A DNA stretch of 64,000 nt from Sphingomonas soli NBRC 100801 (GCF_001591025.1 NZ_BCTZ01000018.1:54922-118921); one strand, 5' to 3'. Counted from the first letter of the stretch, positions 24,512 through 33,923 are shown. Notes: generated from the sequence alone by a model not told the origin. Translations and numbers: made by a program.

Positions 24512-25483
24512 TCACTTCTTCTTGCCGGGTTTGTAATCGGGCAGCTTGGGACTGCCGAGGATGCTGCCCGCGCCGTCCTGATCGATCTTCTCCGCCACCG
24601 ATGCGAGCGACTGCGACATGATGCGCAGATCCTGGATCAGCTGGCCGACTTCGGGGATGGTCTTTTTAGAGAATGCCTGAACGCCCGGTCGCGCATCGGC
24701 GATCGTCGCATCGAGCGTCTCCATGCTCTTCTTGGCCGATTCGATCGTCTTGTTTAGGTTGGCGATCGTCGGCTTGATATTGTCCGAAAGCACGCCGTTG
24801 GTGGTCTTGGCCAGATCGCCGATCTGCTCGGCGGCGATGCCTGCCTTCTGGATCGCGATCCGCGTCTCGGCGAGCGTGGCGGCGATTTCCGGTCCGCGGT
24901 CGGCCAGCGCGTCGGTCAGCCGGTTGGTGTTCGCGAGGATGCCGGCGATCGATGCCTGGTTCTTGTCGCCCAGCATGTCGGTCAGGCGTTCGGTAAGCGT
25001 GGAGAGCCGCTCGAGCAGCTTCGGCGCCGAGTTCAGCAGCGCGCCAAGCCCGCTCGCCTTGGTCGGGATCACCGGCACGCCAAGCGGGCACGCGGCCTCA
25101 GGCTTTTGCGCGGGGCAGGCGATGGCGGGCGCGCCCTTGACCGCGCCATCGAGCTGCACGCTGGAGGGGCCGGTGAAACTGCCCTGTATGGTCGCGGTCG
25201 TGCCCTCCAGAATGGGCACCGCATCCTTCACGGCGATCCGCACACGCACCAGGCTGGGATCCGGCTGCCAGAATGCGATTTCCTTGACCTGCCCCGAAGG
25301 TACGCCGGAAAAGGTCACCTGCGATCCGGCACTGAGCCCGTCCACGGCTTGCTTGAAGAAGATGTCATATTCGCGATCGTCGCCGCCGCTCAGCCGCGCG
25401 AGCCAGACAGCGAAAAGCGCCAGCACCGCGATCAGGATCAGCACGACGCTGCCGACAAGCACATGATTTGAACGCGTTTCCAT
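24512..25483 (-). CDS. mlaD: MCE-domain lipid transport protein (MlaD-like)
   Basis: 323 residues. An N-terminal membrane helix (VLVGSVVLILIAVLALFAVWLA) anchors it, followed by the MCE/MlaD domain (YDIFFKQAVDGLSAGSQVTFSGVPSGQVKEI) and a long helical region (about 150-300) that in MCE proteins forms the hexameric ring or tube extension. The C-terminus is basic (KPGKKK). MlaD-type rings bind phospholipid between the inner-membrane permease and downstream carriers. It is longer than E. coli MlaD (183 residues) because of the helical extension, the form common in alphaproteobacteria. Its start codon abuts the mlaF stop, so the genes are coupled. Confidence 0.92.
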   Translation of the reverse strand: METRSNHVLVGSVVLILIAVLALFAVWLARLSGGDDREYDIFFKQAVDGLSAGSQVTFSGVPSGQVKEIAFWQPDPSLVRVRIAVKDAVPILEGTTATIQGSFTGPSSVQLDGAVKGAPAIACPAQKPEAACPLGVPVIPTKASGLGALLNSAPKLLERLSTLTERLTDMLGDKNQASIAGILANTNRLTDALADRGPEIAATLAETRIAIQKAGIAAEQIGDLAKTTNGVLSDNIKPTIANLNKTIESAKKSMETLDATIADARPGVQAFSKKTIPEVGQLIQDLRIMSQSLASVAEKIDQDGAGSILGSPKLPDYKPGKKK

Positions 25484-26295
25484 CAGACTTGGTCCTCACG
25501 TGCGGCATGCCGGGTCGTACTGGCGACCGCAGCTCTCCCGCGCGGTCCGTTGAAATATTCCTGGATCCAGGGATGATCCAGCGCGAGCAGTTCGGGAATG
25601 GTGCCCACCGCGATCACCTTCTTGTCGGCGAGAACTGCGACGCGGTCGCAGATAGCGTAGAGGGTGTCGAGATCGTGGGTGATGAGGAAGACCGTCAGCC
25701 CCAGAGTCTTTTGCAAGGATGCGGTAAGATCGTCGAACGCGGCGGCGCCGATCGGATCGAGCCCTGCCGTCGGCTCATCGAGGAACAACAGCTCGGGATC
25801 GAGCGCGAGCGCGCGAGCGAGGCCGGCGCGCTTCTTCATACCGCCTGAAAGCTCGGCGGGATATTTGGGGCTGGCATCGGCCGGCAGGCCGGACATCACC
25901 ACCTTGTAACCGGCAATCTCGTCGAGCAGTTGCTGGTCGAGCTGGGGGTAGAATTCCTTGAGCGGGACCTGGACGTTCTCCGCCACCGTCAGCGTAGAGA
26001 AGAGCGCGCCGCCCTGGAACAATATGCCCCAGCGCTTGCGGACATCCATGGCTTCGGTTTCGTCGCGACCGATCGTGGTTTCGCCGAACACTTCGATCTG
26101 GCCCTCGACCGGAGTCTGCAATCCGATGATCGAGCGCATCAGCACCGATTTGCCGGTCCCAGAACCGCCGACCACGCCCAATATCTCGCCGCGACGCACG
26201 TCCAGATCGAGCCCGTCATGCACCACGGCGTCGCCAAAGGCGTTGCGTAGCCCGCGGACCTTGATGATCGTATCGCTTTTCGGGGGGCGGCTCAT
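25483..26295 (-). CDS. mlaF: ABC transporter ATPase (MlaF-like)
   Basis: 270 residues from the ATG at 26295, overlapping the mlaE stop in an ATGA. Motifs: Walker A GGSGTGKS (43-50), Q-loop FQGG, signature LSGGMKKR (149-156), Walker B LLFLDEPTAGLDP (169-181) and H-loop LITHD. The variant signature GGMKKR is typical of MCE-linked ATPases. It powers phospholipid transport by the MlaE permease. An open frame continues far upstream through mlaE but has no coding merit. The C-terminal tail of about 25 residues after YFNGPRGRAA resembles the MlaF extension that contacts the STAS protein. Confidence 0.95.
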   Translation of the reverse strand: MSRPPKSDTIIKVRGLRNAFGDAVVHDGLDLDVRRGEILGVVGGSGTGKSVLMRSIIGLQTPVEGQIEVFGETTIGRDETEAMDVRKRWGILFQGGALFSTLTVAENVQVPLKEFYPQLDQQLLDEIAGYKVVMSGLPADASPKYPAELSGGMKKRAGLARALALDPELLFLDEPTAGLDPIGAAAFDDLTASLQKTLGLTVFLITHDLDTLYAICDRVAVLADKKVIAVGTIPELLALDHPWIQEYFNGPRGRAAVASTTRHAAREDQV

Positions 26296-27401
26296 TTCCA
26301 GCCGATCCCGCTGAAGAACACTGCGAAGAAGGCGTCGAGGACGATCACGAGGAAGATCGCCTGGACCACAGCCGTCGTCGTGCGGTGGCCGACCTGCTCG
26401 GCATCGCCTTCCACCTGCATGCCCTGAAAGCATCCCGCCAGCGCGATGATGATCCCGAAGACCGGTGCCTTGATCAGGCATATCCACAGATCGGTCATCG
26501 GCACGACTTCGCGGATCTTCATGATGAAGGTAATCGGCGGGATGTCGAGCGCGATCCAGCAAAGCAATCCGCCGCCGATGATCCCGATCAGCGAGGAATA
26601 GAAAGCGAGCAGCGGCATCATCAGAACCACCGCAATCGTGCGCGGCAGCACCAGTGCCTCCAGTGGCGACACGCCGATCGTGCGCATCGCATCGACTTCC
26701 TCGGTGAGCTTCATTGTGCCGATCTGCGCGGCGAACGCCGAGCCCGAGCGGCCGGCGACCATGATCGCGGTCATGAGCACGCCGAGTTCGCGCAAGGTGA
26801 TCCGGCCGACCAGATTGATCGTGTAGATTTCCGCGCCGAACTGACGGAGCTGCACCGCGCCTTGCTGAGCGATGACGATCCCGATCAGAAAGCTCATCAG
26901 GCCGATGATGCCCAGCGCGGTGACGCCGACGATCTCGAAACGGTGGACGGTGGCGTTGAAGCGGAAGCGCGAGGGATGCGTCGCGACGTTCCAGAAAGCG
27001 ATCAGCGTGGCACCGAGAAACCCGAGCAGGCCGTAAAGCGTCTTGCCCGCGGTGACCACCGCTTCGCCCACCTCGCCGAGCACGCGCGGGATCAGCCCTG
27101 CCTGCGGCCGGGGCTTCTCCACCGGGCATTCGGCGGCGGCCACCTGCTCAAGCAGATGCGCTTCGTCGGGCTGAAGACCGACAATCTCGGCACCATGATC
27201 GCGGGCGAATCGGTGCACCAGCCATGCGCCAACCGTATCGATCCGCTCGATCTGATGCAGATCGATCCGGCTGACCGGACCCTGCACTGCCTCCAGCCGC
27301 TTCGGCAGATCGCCGATACGCGCGAGCGACAGGTCTCCGGAGAAGCACAGGGCCGCGCCGCCGCCGGAATCGATGCGCTCGAAGGTCGCAGGCTCGTTCA
27401 T
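26292..27401 (-). CDS. mlaE: MlaE permease with fused STAS domain
   Basis: 369 residues from ATG 27401 (MNEPATFERI), preceded by GGAAAGG. Residues about 1-95 form a STAS-like domain (SGDLSLARIGDLPKRL ... IERIDTVGAWLV), doing the work of the separate MlaB protein of E. coli. The rest is the MlaE permease with five or six membrane helices and the family's QFGAEIYTINLVGRITLRELGVLMTAIMVAGRSGSA loop, which couples to MlaF. It is the first gene of the four-gene operon mlaE-mlaF-mlaD-lipoprotein, all overlapping or abutting. The operon likely maintains outer-membrane lipid asymmetry. Confidence 0.93.
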   Translation of the reverse strand: MNEPATFERIDSGGGAALCFSGDLSLARIGDLPKRLEAVQGPVSRIDLHQIERIDTVGAWLVHRFARDHGAEIVGLQPDEAHLLEQVAAAECPVEKPRPQAGLIPRVLGEVGEAVVTAGKTLYGLLGFLGATLIAFWNVATHPSRFRFNATVHRFEIVGVTALGIIGLMSFLIGIVIAQQGAVQLRQFGAEIYTINLVGRITLRELGVLMTAIMVAGRSGSAFAAQIGTMKLTEEVDAMRTIGVSPLEALVLPRTIAVVLMMPLLAFYSSLIGIIGGGLLCWIALDIPPITFIMKIREVVPMTDLWICLIKAPVFGIIIALAGCFQGMQVEGDAEQVGHRTTTAVVQAIFLVIVLDAFFAVFFSGIGWK

Positions 27402-27483
27402 GAACGGCACCTTTCCGCGATTCGCCCTTCTGCGGCAAGGATTTGCTCTGGTGCGGCCTTATGGCCTCGTCCTACATGTCCCA

Positions 27484-28155
27484 ATGCGACACCTCGCGAT
27501 CTACGACATGGACAAGACGATCACGCGCGATGCGACGTGGACGCGCTTCCTGCTGGCGTCCGCCAGGGGCCGCGCGCCGTGGCGGCTGGCGCTGTATCCG
27601 ATCGCCGGGCTGGCGGCACTCGGCTACCTGTTGAAGCTCACCGACAGGGCCGGGCTCAAGCGGTTTACCCAGCGTCTGATGCTGGGCGCAGCGCTCTCCG
27701 AAGCGGAGATGGAACAGCTTGCCGAAGACTTTGCCGATGCCGAGGCCACGCATGGCGTGCTCCACGGCGCGCGCGAGCGGGTCGCGGCGGATCGCGCGGC
27801 GGGCTATACCCTGGTCATGGCCACGGCGTCGCACGGCTATTACGCCGCCGCTATCGCGCGCCGCCTGGATTTCGATGCTGTCGTCGCCACTCGGGCAAAA
27901 CGCGATGGGCAAGGGCGCATTCTCCCTGATCTCGACGGCGATAACTGTTACGGCCCCGCAAAGCTCCGCATGATTCTGGATTGGATGGACCAGGAGCGGA
28001 TCGAGCGTACCGGCGCCTATATCCGCGCATATTCGGATCATGTTTCGGACGCGCCGCTGCTCGGCTGGGCGGATGAGGGCTTTGCGGTGAACGCACATGG
28101 TCCGCTCAAGGTGCTGGCCGCCGAGAAAGGCTGGCCGATGCTGGACTGGCGCTAG
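27484..28155 (+). CDS. HAD-IB family phosphatase (SerB-like)
   Basis: 223 residues from the ATG at 27484 (MRHLAIYDMDKTI). HAD motif I is DMDKT (nucleophile Asp8, acid/base Asp10), motif II is MATAS near residue 118, and the late aspartates occur in AYSDHVSDAPLL. A helical cap (about 15-90) marks subfamily IB, which includes phosphoserine and phosphoethanolamine phosphatases; the true substrate is unknown. The N-terminal part ARGRAPWRLALYPIAGLAALGYL is hydrophobic, as in membrane-proximal HAD-IB members. It is divergent from the mla operon with 82 bp between starts, and convergent with the DUF445 gene. Confidence 0.87.
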   Translation: MRHLAIYDMDKTITRDATWTRFLLASARGRAPWRLALYPIAGLAALGYLLKLTDRAGLKRFTQRLMLGAALSEAEMEQLAEDFADAEATHGVLHGARERVAADRAAGYTLVMATASHGYYAAAIARRLDFDAVVATRAKRDGQGRILPDLDGDNCYGPAKLRMILDWMDQERIERTGAYIRAYSDHVSDAPLLGWADEGFAVNAHGPLKVLAAEKGWPMLDWR

Positions 28156-28193
28156 AACGGCGCGCAGCGGGTGCCGTTCAACTGAAAACGATT

Positions 28194-29453
28194 CTAGAAC
28201 AAAGTATCCACGGCATGGATCGCGACGCCGACCAGCCCGCCCACCAGCGTTCCGTTGATCCGGATATATTGCAGGTCACGGCCGACGGCGTTTTCGAGCC
28301 GCCCGGTCACCGTCTCGGCGTCCCAGCCTTTGATCGTATCGGAGACCAGGCGGACGATTCCATCGCCATAATCCGATGCCGCCCCGACCGCAGTGCGCCG
28401 GGCGAAGCGGTTGATCGTGTCGGCCAGCCGCCGGTCGGTCTGCAAGGTCGTACCGAACTGGCGGAGCGCTTCGCCCATCTTGCCCGCCATCGCGCGTTCG
28501 GGATCGCGCGCGACGCGCAGCAACGCGGCGCGGCTCATTTCCCACAGCCCGTCGATCCAGCGCTGAAACGCCTGATTCTCGATCAGCTCGCCCTTGAACG
28601 CCTCGACCCGCTCGCGCAGTTCGGGCTTGTGCTGAAGGTCGTCCGCCAGCCGGGCAAGGCCCTCTTCCGCCTTGGCGCGGAGCGGGTGATGCGGATCGTC
28701 CGCCATTTCGAAGAGAAGCTTGTGCAACCCGTCGATGATCTTGTTGGCCAGCGTCTCGTCGAGCCCGGTCCAGCGCATCACCGAGCCTGAGCGCTGGTGC
28801 ACCATCTCGCGGATCATATGCTCGTTGGCGGCGAGAATCCGCGCGGCCCAGTGGATCATCCCGTCGAGCAAAGGCAGATGCCGGTCGCTGGCGATCGCCG
28901 CGCCGAGCGCCTGACCCGCAAGCGGGGACAATTCGAGCGCGCGCAGCCGGGATGCGATCGCGCCCTTCGCCATGCCGCCCAGCCGCTCCTGATCGAGCGA
29001 TTCGAGGATGTCGGCGAAAAGGCGGGACGCGCCGCTGCCGATGCGGCCGTTCGCTGCGGGCGGATTGGCCAGCCAGCGCCCGGCCGCGCCCGCCACGTCG
29101 AGCTTCTGCATCCGGCGCGCGACCACTGCAGGGGTCAGGAAATTATCGCGGAGGAACTGGGCGAGCGTGCCTGCGATCCGATCCTTGTTGCGCGGGATGA
29201 TCGCGGTGTGCGGTATCGGCAGCCGCAGCGGATGGCGAAACAAGGCGGTGACCGCGAACCAGTCCGCCAGCCCGCCCACCATCGCCGCCTCGGCAAAGGC
29301 GCGGACATAGCCGATGGCGGGGTGCACATCGACCAGCGCGCGGGCGGCGAGAAACAGCGCGGCCATCGCGACCAGCAGTCCGGTCGCGACCCAGCGCATG
29401 CGGCGCAGGCCGGGGGCTACTGGCTCGGTGGGGCGGGAAGCGCGCGTGATCAC
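28194..29453 (-). CDS. DUF445 membrane protein
   Basis: 419 residues from a GTG at 29453. The N-terminal helix (WVATGLLVAMAALFLAARAL) precedes the DUF445 signature AFAEAAMVGGLADWFAVTALFRHPLRLPIPHTAIIPRNKDRI. The rest is mostly amphipathic helices, and a C-terminal hydrophobic stretch (IRINGTLVGGLVGVAIHAVD) closes it. DUF445 (YjiN-type) proteins are widespread with unknown function and are predicted to span the envelope. It begins 31 bp after the RND permease stop on the same strand, so it may be the third gene of that transcript. Confidence 0.9.
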   Translation of the reverse strand: MITRASRPTEPVAPGLRRMRWVATGLLVAMAALFLAARALVDVHPAIGYVRAFAEAAMVGGLADWFAVTALFRHPLRLPIPHTAIIPRNKDRIAGTLAQFLRDNFLTPAVVARRMQKLDVAGAAGRWLANPPAANGRIGSGASRLFADILESLDQERLGGMAKGAIASRLRALELSPLAGQALGAAIASDRHLPLLDGMIHWAARILAANEHMIREMVHQRSGSVMRWTGLDETLANKIIDGLHKLLFEMADDPHHPLRAKAEEGLARLADDLQHKPELRERVEAFKGELIENQAFQRWIDGLWEMSRAALLRVARDPERAMAGKMGEALRQFGTTLQTDRRLADTINRFARRTAVGAASDYGDGIVRLVSDTIKGWDAETVTGRLENAVGRDLQYIRINGTLVGGLVGVAIHAVDTLF

Positions 29454-29484
29454 ACGCTTCCCAATACACGAAATGGCTTTGGGT

Positions 29485-32400
29485 TCACTCGGCCGGCTGC
29501 GGCACGTCGTCCCCAGGCCTGTGGTCGATCATGCCGCCCTTGCCATCCTGCCCGATCACGCGGCTGCCATCATCGCCCGGACGATAGGTGAGCAGGCGGC
29601 GCGACAGGCGCGGCCCAAGCCAGGTTTCCAGGCCGGTCGCCAGGCTGAAGCTCGCCGGCACGATCACCAGCGTGAGCGCGGTCGAGAGGATCAGGCCGCC
29701 GATCACGACAATGCCCATCGGCGCGCGCCATGACGCGTCGCCCGAGCCGATCGCCGTGGGGATCATGCCCGCGACCATCGCGACCGTGGTCATCACGATC
29801 GGCTGGGCGCGCTTGTGCCCCGCGTCGAGAACGGCGGTGAACTTGTCGACGCCCTTGTTCATCTCCTCGATCGCGAAATCGATCAGCAGGATCGAGTTTT
29901 TCGCGACGATGCCGAGCAGCATCAGCATGCCGATATAGACCGGCATCGAGATCGGATGCCCCGTGATCCACAGCGCAATCAGACCGCCGAGCGGTGCGAG
30001 GAGCAGCGACCCCATGTTCACCAGCGGCGACATGAAGCGGCGATAGAGCAGCACCAGCACCGCGAAGACGAGCATCGTGCCGGCGAGCACCGCGACGATG
30101 AAGTTCTGGATCATCTCCGCCTGCCACTTGGCCTGGCCGACCTTGAGCTCCTGAACTCCCATGGGCAGGTTCTTCATCGTCGGGAGCGCCTTGATCTGCT
30201 TGTCCGCCTCACCCGAGACGAATGGCTTGCCCGTCTTGGGATCGACCGCGAGATCAGCGCCGACGACAAGGCGGCGCTGCTGGTTGAGGCGCTGGATGCG
30301 CGTCGGGCCTGCGCCGAAGCCGATATCGGCGACCACGCCGAGCGGCACGGAACCGCCGGTCTGCGTCGCCACTGGCAGCGTCTGGAGCGTCGAGAGCTTG
30401 GTGCGCGCATCCTCAGCAATCGCCACCCGAATGGGGATCTGGCGATCGGACAGCGAGAATTTTGCGCTGTTCTGCGTGATGTCGCCCAAGGTCGCGATAC
30501 GGATCGCCTGGCTCAGCGCCTGCGTCGTCACGCCCAGATTTGCGGCGAGATCGAGCCGCGGCTTGATGATGATCTCGGGGCGCTGGAGATCGCCCGAGAC
30601 ACGCGGCGCGACCACGGTGCTGAGCCCGGCCATCTCGGTGACGAGCTGGTTCGCGGTCTTGCTCAGCAGTTCCGGATCCTCGCCGCCCAGCACGATCGAA
30701 AGATCGCGGCCGCCCGATCCCCAGCCGCCCTGGGCGCGGAACGTCACGCGGGCGTCGGGGATCGCGGCGAGCCTGCCAGCCAGCGCCTTCTGGAACTGGT
30801 CGCTCGTCATGTCGCGCTTTTCCTGGAGCAGCGCGGTGACGCGGCCATTGCCCACGAACGTGCGCGCATAGACGCTGCGCACCTGGGGTTGTTCGCGCAG
30901 GATATTGGCGACGTTGGTCACCACCACATCGGTGCGCTCGAGCGAGGTGCCCGGCGCCATCTCGATATTGGCCTGCACGCTGTCCTGATCCTGCGTCGGC
31001 TGGAACGTGCTCGGCAGGATCGCGAAGAACATGATCGTCAGGCCAAAGGCTATGCCGCCGCCGACGATCGCCGACCAGCGATGCATCAGCGTCCAGCGCA
31101 GCACCTTCATGTAAATGTCCATGATGCGCCCGCCGCCATGTTCGGCATGGCCATGCGCCTTCAGGAAATAGGCCGCGATCATCGGCGTGAGCATGCGCGC
31201 GACGGCAAGGCTCATCAGCACGGCGGCGACGACGGTAAGGCCGAAATTCTTGAAGAACTGACCCGACACGCCCGGCATCAGGCCGACGGGCAGGAACACC
31301 GCGACGATCGACATGGTGGTGGCGAGCACCGCCAGGCCGATCTCGTCGGCCGCGTCGATCGATGCCTGATAGGCGGATTTGCCCATCCGCATGTGGCGCA
31401 CGATATTCTCGATCTCCACGATCGCGTCATCGACGAGCACGCCGGCGACCAGGCTGAGCGCAAGCAGCGTCATCTGGTTGAGGGTGAACCCCATCAGATC
31501 CATGAACCAGAAGCTGGGGATGGCCGAGAGCGGGATGGCCAGCGCCGAGATAAGCGTCGCGCGCCAGTCGCGCAGGAAGATGAAGACCACGATCACCGCA
31601 AGCGCCGCGCCTTCGAACAGTGCTTCCATGGCGGTGTGATATTGCGCCTCGGCATATTTGGCGGTGCTGGCGTCGAGCAGCTCGAAGCGCACCTTGGGAT
31701 AGCGCTCCTCCAGCCCCTTCAGCTTCTTTTCGATCTCGTGATAGATCGTGACGTCCGAAGCGCCCTGCGCGCGCGTGACGTCGAAGGTCAGCACCTGCTG
31801 GCCGTCGAAGCGCGCGAACGAGGTCTGTTCGGCGTAGAGGTCCTTCACCTGCGCTATATCGGCAAGGCGAACAGTGCGTCCGCCGCCCACGGCGATCTGG
31901 GTCTGGCCCAGGTCATAGGCGCTCCTGGCGTTGCCGAGCACGCGCACCGATTGCTCGGAACCCGAAATCTGCGCCTTGCCGCCCGCCGCGTTCAGATTGG
32001 TCTGGCGCAGCTGCTGGTTGACCTGGCTCGCGGTGATGCCCAGCGACTGCAGCTTGGGCAGATCGAGGATCACGCGGATCTCGCGGTTGACGCCGCCGTT
32101 GCGGCTTACGCCCGCCGTGCCCGAAATGCCGAGCAGTTCCTTGGATACGGTATTGTCGACGTACCAGCTCAGCTCCTCCATCGTCATATCGGTGGCGATG
32201 GCGGTGAAGCTGGCGACTTCGTTCTGCGAGGCGCTGTCGACGCGGCCCACCTGCGGTTCGAGGATGCCGTCGGGCAGGTCGCCGCGAATCTGCGAGATGG
32301 CATCGCGAACGTCGGTGACGGCGCGATCGATCGGCGTGCCGATCGCGAGCTGGATCACGGTCTGCGAATTGCCTTCGCTGGCGAAGCTTTCGATCTGGTC

Positions 32401-32640
32401 GATGCCCTGAAGGCTACGGACTGCGGCCTCGACCTTCTGGGTCACCTGCGTCTCGAGCTCGGAGGGGGCGGCGCCCGGCTGGCTGACGCTCACCCAGACG
32501 ACCGGAAAGTCGATGTCCGGGTTGTTGTTCACGTCCATCCGCATGAAGCTGACCAATCCTGCGATCGTCAGGGCGACGAACAGCACGATGGGCGGCACCG
32601 GGTTGCGGATGCTCCAGGCGGATATGTTGCGAAAGCTCAT
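29485..32640 (-). CDS. RND multidrug efflux permease (HAE1 type)
   Basis: 1051 residues with the normal HAE1 layout: a first membrane helix (PVPPIVLFVALTIAGLVSFM), a large periplasmic loop, six helices, a second loop and five helices. The proton-relay region LSLVAGVLVDDAIVEIENI (Asp-Asp pair in TM4) and the TM10 lysine (LLGIVAKNSILLIDF) are intact. It should be the inner-membrane pump of a tripartite system with the adaptor encoded 12 bp upstream; no outer-membrane channel gene is adjacent, so it probably uses a distant TolC-like protein. Substrates cannot be inferred. It ends in a hydrophilic tail of about 30 residues. Confidence 0.95.
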   Translation of the reverse strand: MSFRNISAWSIRNPVPPIVLFVALTIAGLVSFMRMDVNNNPDIDFPVVWVSVSQPGAAPSELETQVTQKVEAAVRSLQGIDQIESFASEGNSQTVIQLAIGTPIDRAVTDVRDAISQIRGDLPDGILEPQVGRVDSASQNEVASFTAIATDMTMEELSWYVDNTVSKELLGISGTAGVSRNGGVNREIRVILDLPKLQSLGITASQVNQQLRQTNLNAAGGKAQISGSEQSVRVLGNARSAYDLGQTQIAVGGGRTVRLADIAQVKDLYAEQTSFARFDGQQVLTFDVTRAQGASDVTIYHEIEKKLKGLEERYPKVRFELLDASTAKYAEAQYHTAMEALFEGAALAVIVVFIFLRDWRATLISALAIPLSAIPSFWFMDLMGFTLNQMTLLALSLVAGVLVDDAIVEIENIVRHMRMGKSAYQASIDAADEIGLAVLATTMSIVAVFLPVGLMPGVSGQFFKNFGLTVVAAVLMSLAVARMLTPMIAAYFLKAHGHAEHGGGRIMDIYMKVLRWTLMHRWSAIVGGGIAFGLTIMFFAILPSTFQPTQDQDSVQANIEMAPGTSLERTDVVVTNVANILREQPQVRSVYARTFVGNGRVTALLQEKRDMTSDQFQKALAGRLAAIPDARVTFRAQGGWGSGGRDLSIVLGGEDPELLSKTANQLVTEMAGLSTVVAPRVSGDLQRPEIIIKPRLDLAANLGVTTQALSQAIRIATLGDITQNSAKFSLSDRQIPIRVAIAEDARTKLSTLQTLPVATQTGGSVPLGVVADIGFGAGPTRIQRLNQQRRLVVGADLAVDPKTGKPFVSGEADKQIKALPTMKNLPMGVQELKVGQAKWQAEMIQNFIVAVLAGTMLVFAVLVLLYRRFMSPLVNMGSLLLAPLGGLIALWITGHPISMPVYIGMLMLLGIVAKNSILLIDFAIEEMNKGVDKFTAVLDAGHKRAQPIVMTTVAMVAGMIPTAIGSGDASWRAPMGIVVIGGLILSTALTLVIVPASFSLATGLETWLGPRLSRRLLTYRPGDDGSRVIGQDGKGGMIDHRPGDDVPQPAE

Positions 32641-32652
32641 CGCGCGTGGTCC

Positions 32653-33849
32653 TTATTTGGCCTGGAGCTGGGGCTTGACCTTCTGGCCCGGCGTCAGGAA
32701 GGCGCCGGCGGTGGCGACAACGCGCTCATTGCCCGTCAGCCCCGATGTGATCGCCACGCCGGTCTCCGTCACTTCGCCGGTCTTGACCGGCACGCGAACG
32801 GCCTGGTCCTTGGCGTCGATGACGTAGACGTAATTACCGCCATTATCGCTCTGCACCGCGGACTGGGGCAGCATCACTGCGGTCACCGCGCCTGCGGTGA
32901 TGCGCGCGCTGGCGAAGCCGCCGGGCCGCAGCGCGGGATCATAGGACAGCGCCACGCGGGCAATGCCCTGGCGGTTCTGCGGGTCGATGACCGGTGAGAC
33001 CTGCCACACTTCGCCCTTGAACACCTTGGCCGATCCAGTCGGAGTCACTTCCGCCTGAACGCCGGCATGGATCTTCTGCAGGTCCGATTCGGCGAGCTGG
33101 GTACGGAGTTCCATCTGTCCGCCCATTGCGAGGCGGAACAGCACGCCGCTGCCCGAGCTGACGATCTGGCCAGGCTCGACGCCGCGGGTGAGCACCAGCC
33201 CCGCCGCCGGCGCGCGAATGTCGAGGCGGCGGTTGCGCGCAGCCGTCTCGGCAAACTGTGCGCGCGCTACCCGGACGCGGGCATTGGCCTGGTCGCGAGT
33301 CGCGGTCTTGCGATCGATATCGGCCTTGGAAATGAAGCCGCCGCTGACCAGCTTCTGCGCGCGCTCGAGTTCGGACTGGGCCAGCCGGGCATCCGCTTCG
33401 GCGACACGCACCGAGGCCGCGAGCGATTCGGCGGTCTGAGACTGAACCGAGCGATCGACGGTGGCGAGCACCTGCCCCGCCGAGACCCAGCTGCCGGGTT
33501 CAACCAGAACGCGCGTTACCATCCCGCCTTCGCCCGCGACACCGACCGGCATCTCACGGCGCGCTGCCAGCGTGCCGGTGCCGGTGATGATCGTTGCGAC
33601 GGTCGATCGGCCGGGGCTGATCACGGTTACGGTGGGAAGCTGCGAACGGCCGTCCTTTCCGGCGGCGCCGGTGGGGCTCGCGGCCTTTTCCGCGCCGCCG
33701 CTGCGGCCCATCAGGAAGAAGGCCAGCACGCCCGCGGCCACGATCACGCCCAGCGTGATCCAGATCCAGCGTCGGCTTTTACGCGTGCCTTCGTCCCCGC
33801 TAAATTCCAGGCGATCCTGCCGTCCGAACATCTTGGCCTCGTAATTCAT
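32653..33849 (-). CDS. RND efflux periplasmic adaptor
   Basis: 398 residues from the ATG at 33849 (MNYEAKMFGRQDRLEF). It has one N-terminal anchor helix (WIWITLGVIVAAGVLAFFLM), a lipoyl-like domain split by a coiled-coil hairpin (SVRVAEADARLAQSELERAQKL), a beta-barrel domain and a membrane-proximal domain. There is no lipobox; it is anchored by the helix, unlike AcrA. The region between the Gly-Gly after the helix and residue 70 is Ser/Ala-rich. It is the first gene of the efflux operon, with a well-formed promoter and a short palindrome upstream. An extra 14 codons upstream are possible but the promoter palindrome makes them unlikely. Confidence 0.92.
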   Translation of the reverse strand: MNYEAKMFGRQDRLEFSGDEGTRKSRRWIWITLGVIVAAGVLAFFLMGRSGGAEKAASPTGAAGKDGRSQLPTVTVISPGRSTVATIITGTGTLAARREMPVGVAGEGGMVTRVLVEPGSWVSAGQVLATVDRSVQSQTAESLAASVRVAEADARLAQSELERAQKLVSGGFISKADIDRKTATRDQANARVRVARAQFAETAARNRRLDIRAPAAGLVLTRGVEPGQIVSSGSGVLFRLAMGGQMELRTQLAESDLQKIHAGVQAEVTPTGSAKVFKGEVWQVSPVIDPQNRQGIARVALSYDPALRPGGFASARITAGAVTAVMLPQSAVQSDNGGNYVYVIDAKDQAVRVPVKTGEVTETGVAITSGLTGNERVVATAGAFLTPGQKVKPQLQAK

Positions 33850-33884
33850 GCGTGTCTCGTTGCGGCCCCGGCGCGGGTCCCCCG

Positions 33885-33899
33885 AATACATGCTGTATT
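33885..33899. promoter_or_regulatory. Short operator-like palindrome at the efflux promoter
   Basis: AATACA-TGC-TGTATT, a perfect 6-3-6 inverted repeat that overlaps the -10 box of the efflux operon promoter. A repressor site is plausible; no regulator gene is adjacent. Confidence 0.4.
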
Positions 33900-33923
33900 A
33901 GATGAATAACTCACCAGCGGCAA
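33895..33923 (-). promoter_or_regulatory. Promoter of the RND efflux operon
   Basis: Minus strand: TTGCCG (33918-33923), 17-bp spacer, TAATAC (33895-33900), 45 bases before the adaptor ATG. A good sigma-70-type match. Confidence 0.55.

Noticed and set aside
28155..28179. Stem GAACGGC/GCCGTTC between the HAD and DUF445 genes as a terminator
   Set aside because: 7-bp stem with an 11-nt loop and no T-run; possible but not supportable.
29453..29470. Half of the GTGTATTG motif upstream of DUF445
   Set aside because: Only one arm is present; the second arm position reads GTGTGATC, so it is not the shared operator.
29815..32997. 1060-codon plus-strand frame opposite the RND permease and the end of the adaptor gene
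   Set aside because: Composition is that of a reverse-complement shadow (Asp/His/Arg-rich); the permease motifs on the minus strand are decisive.
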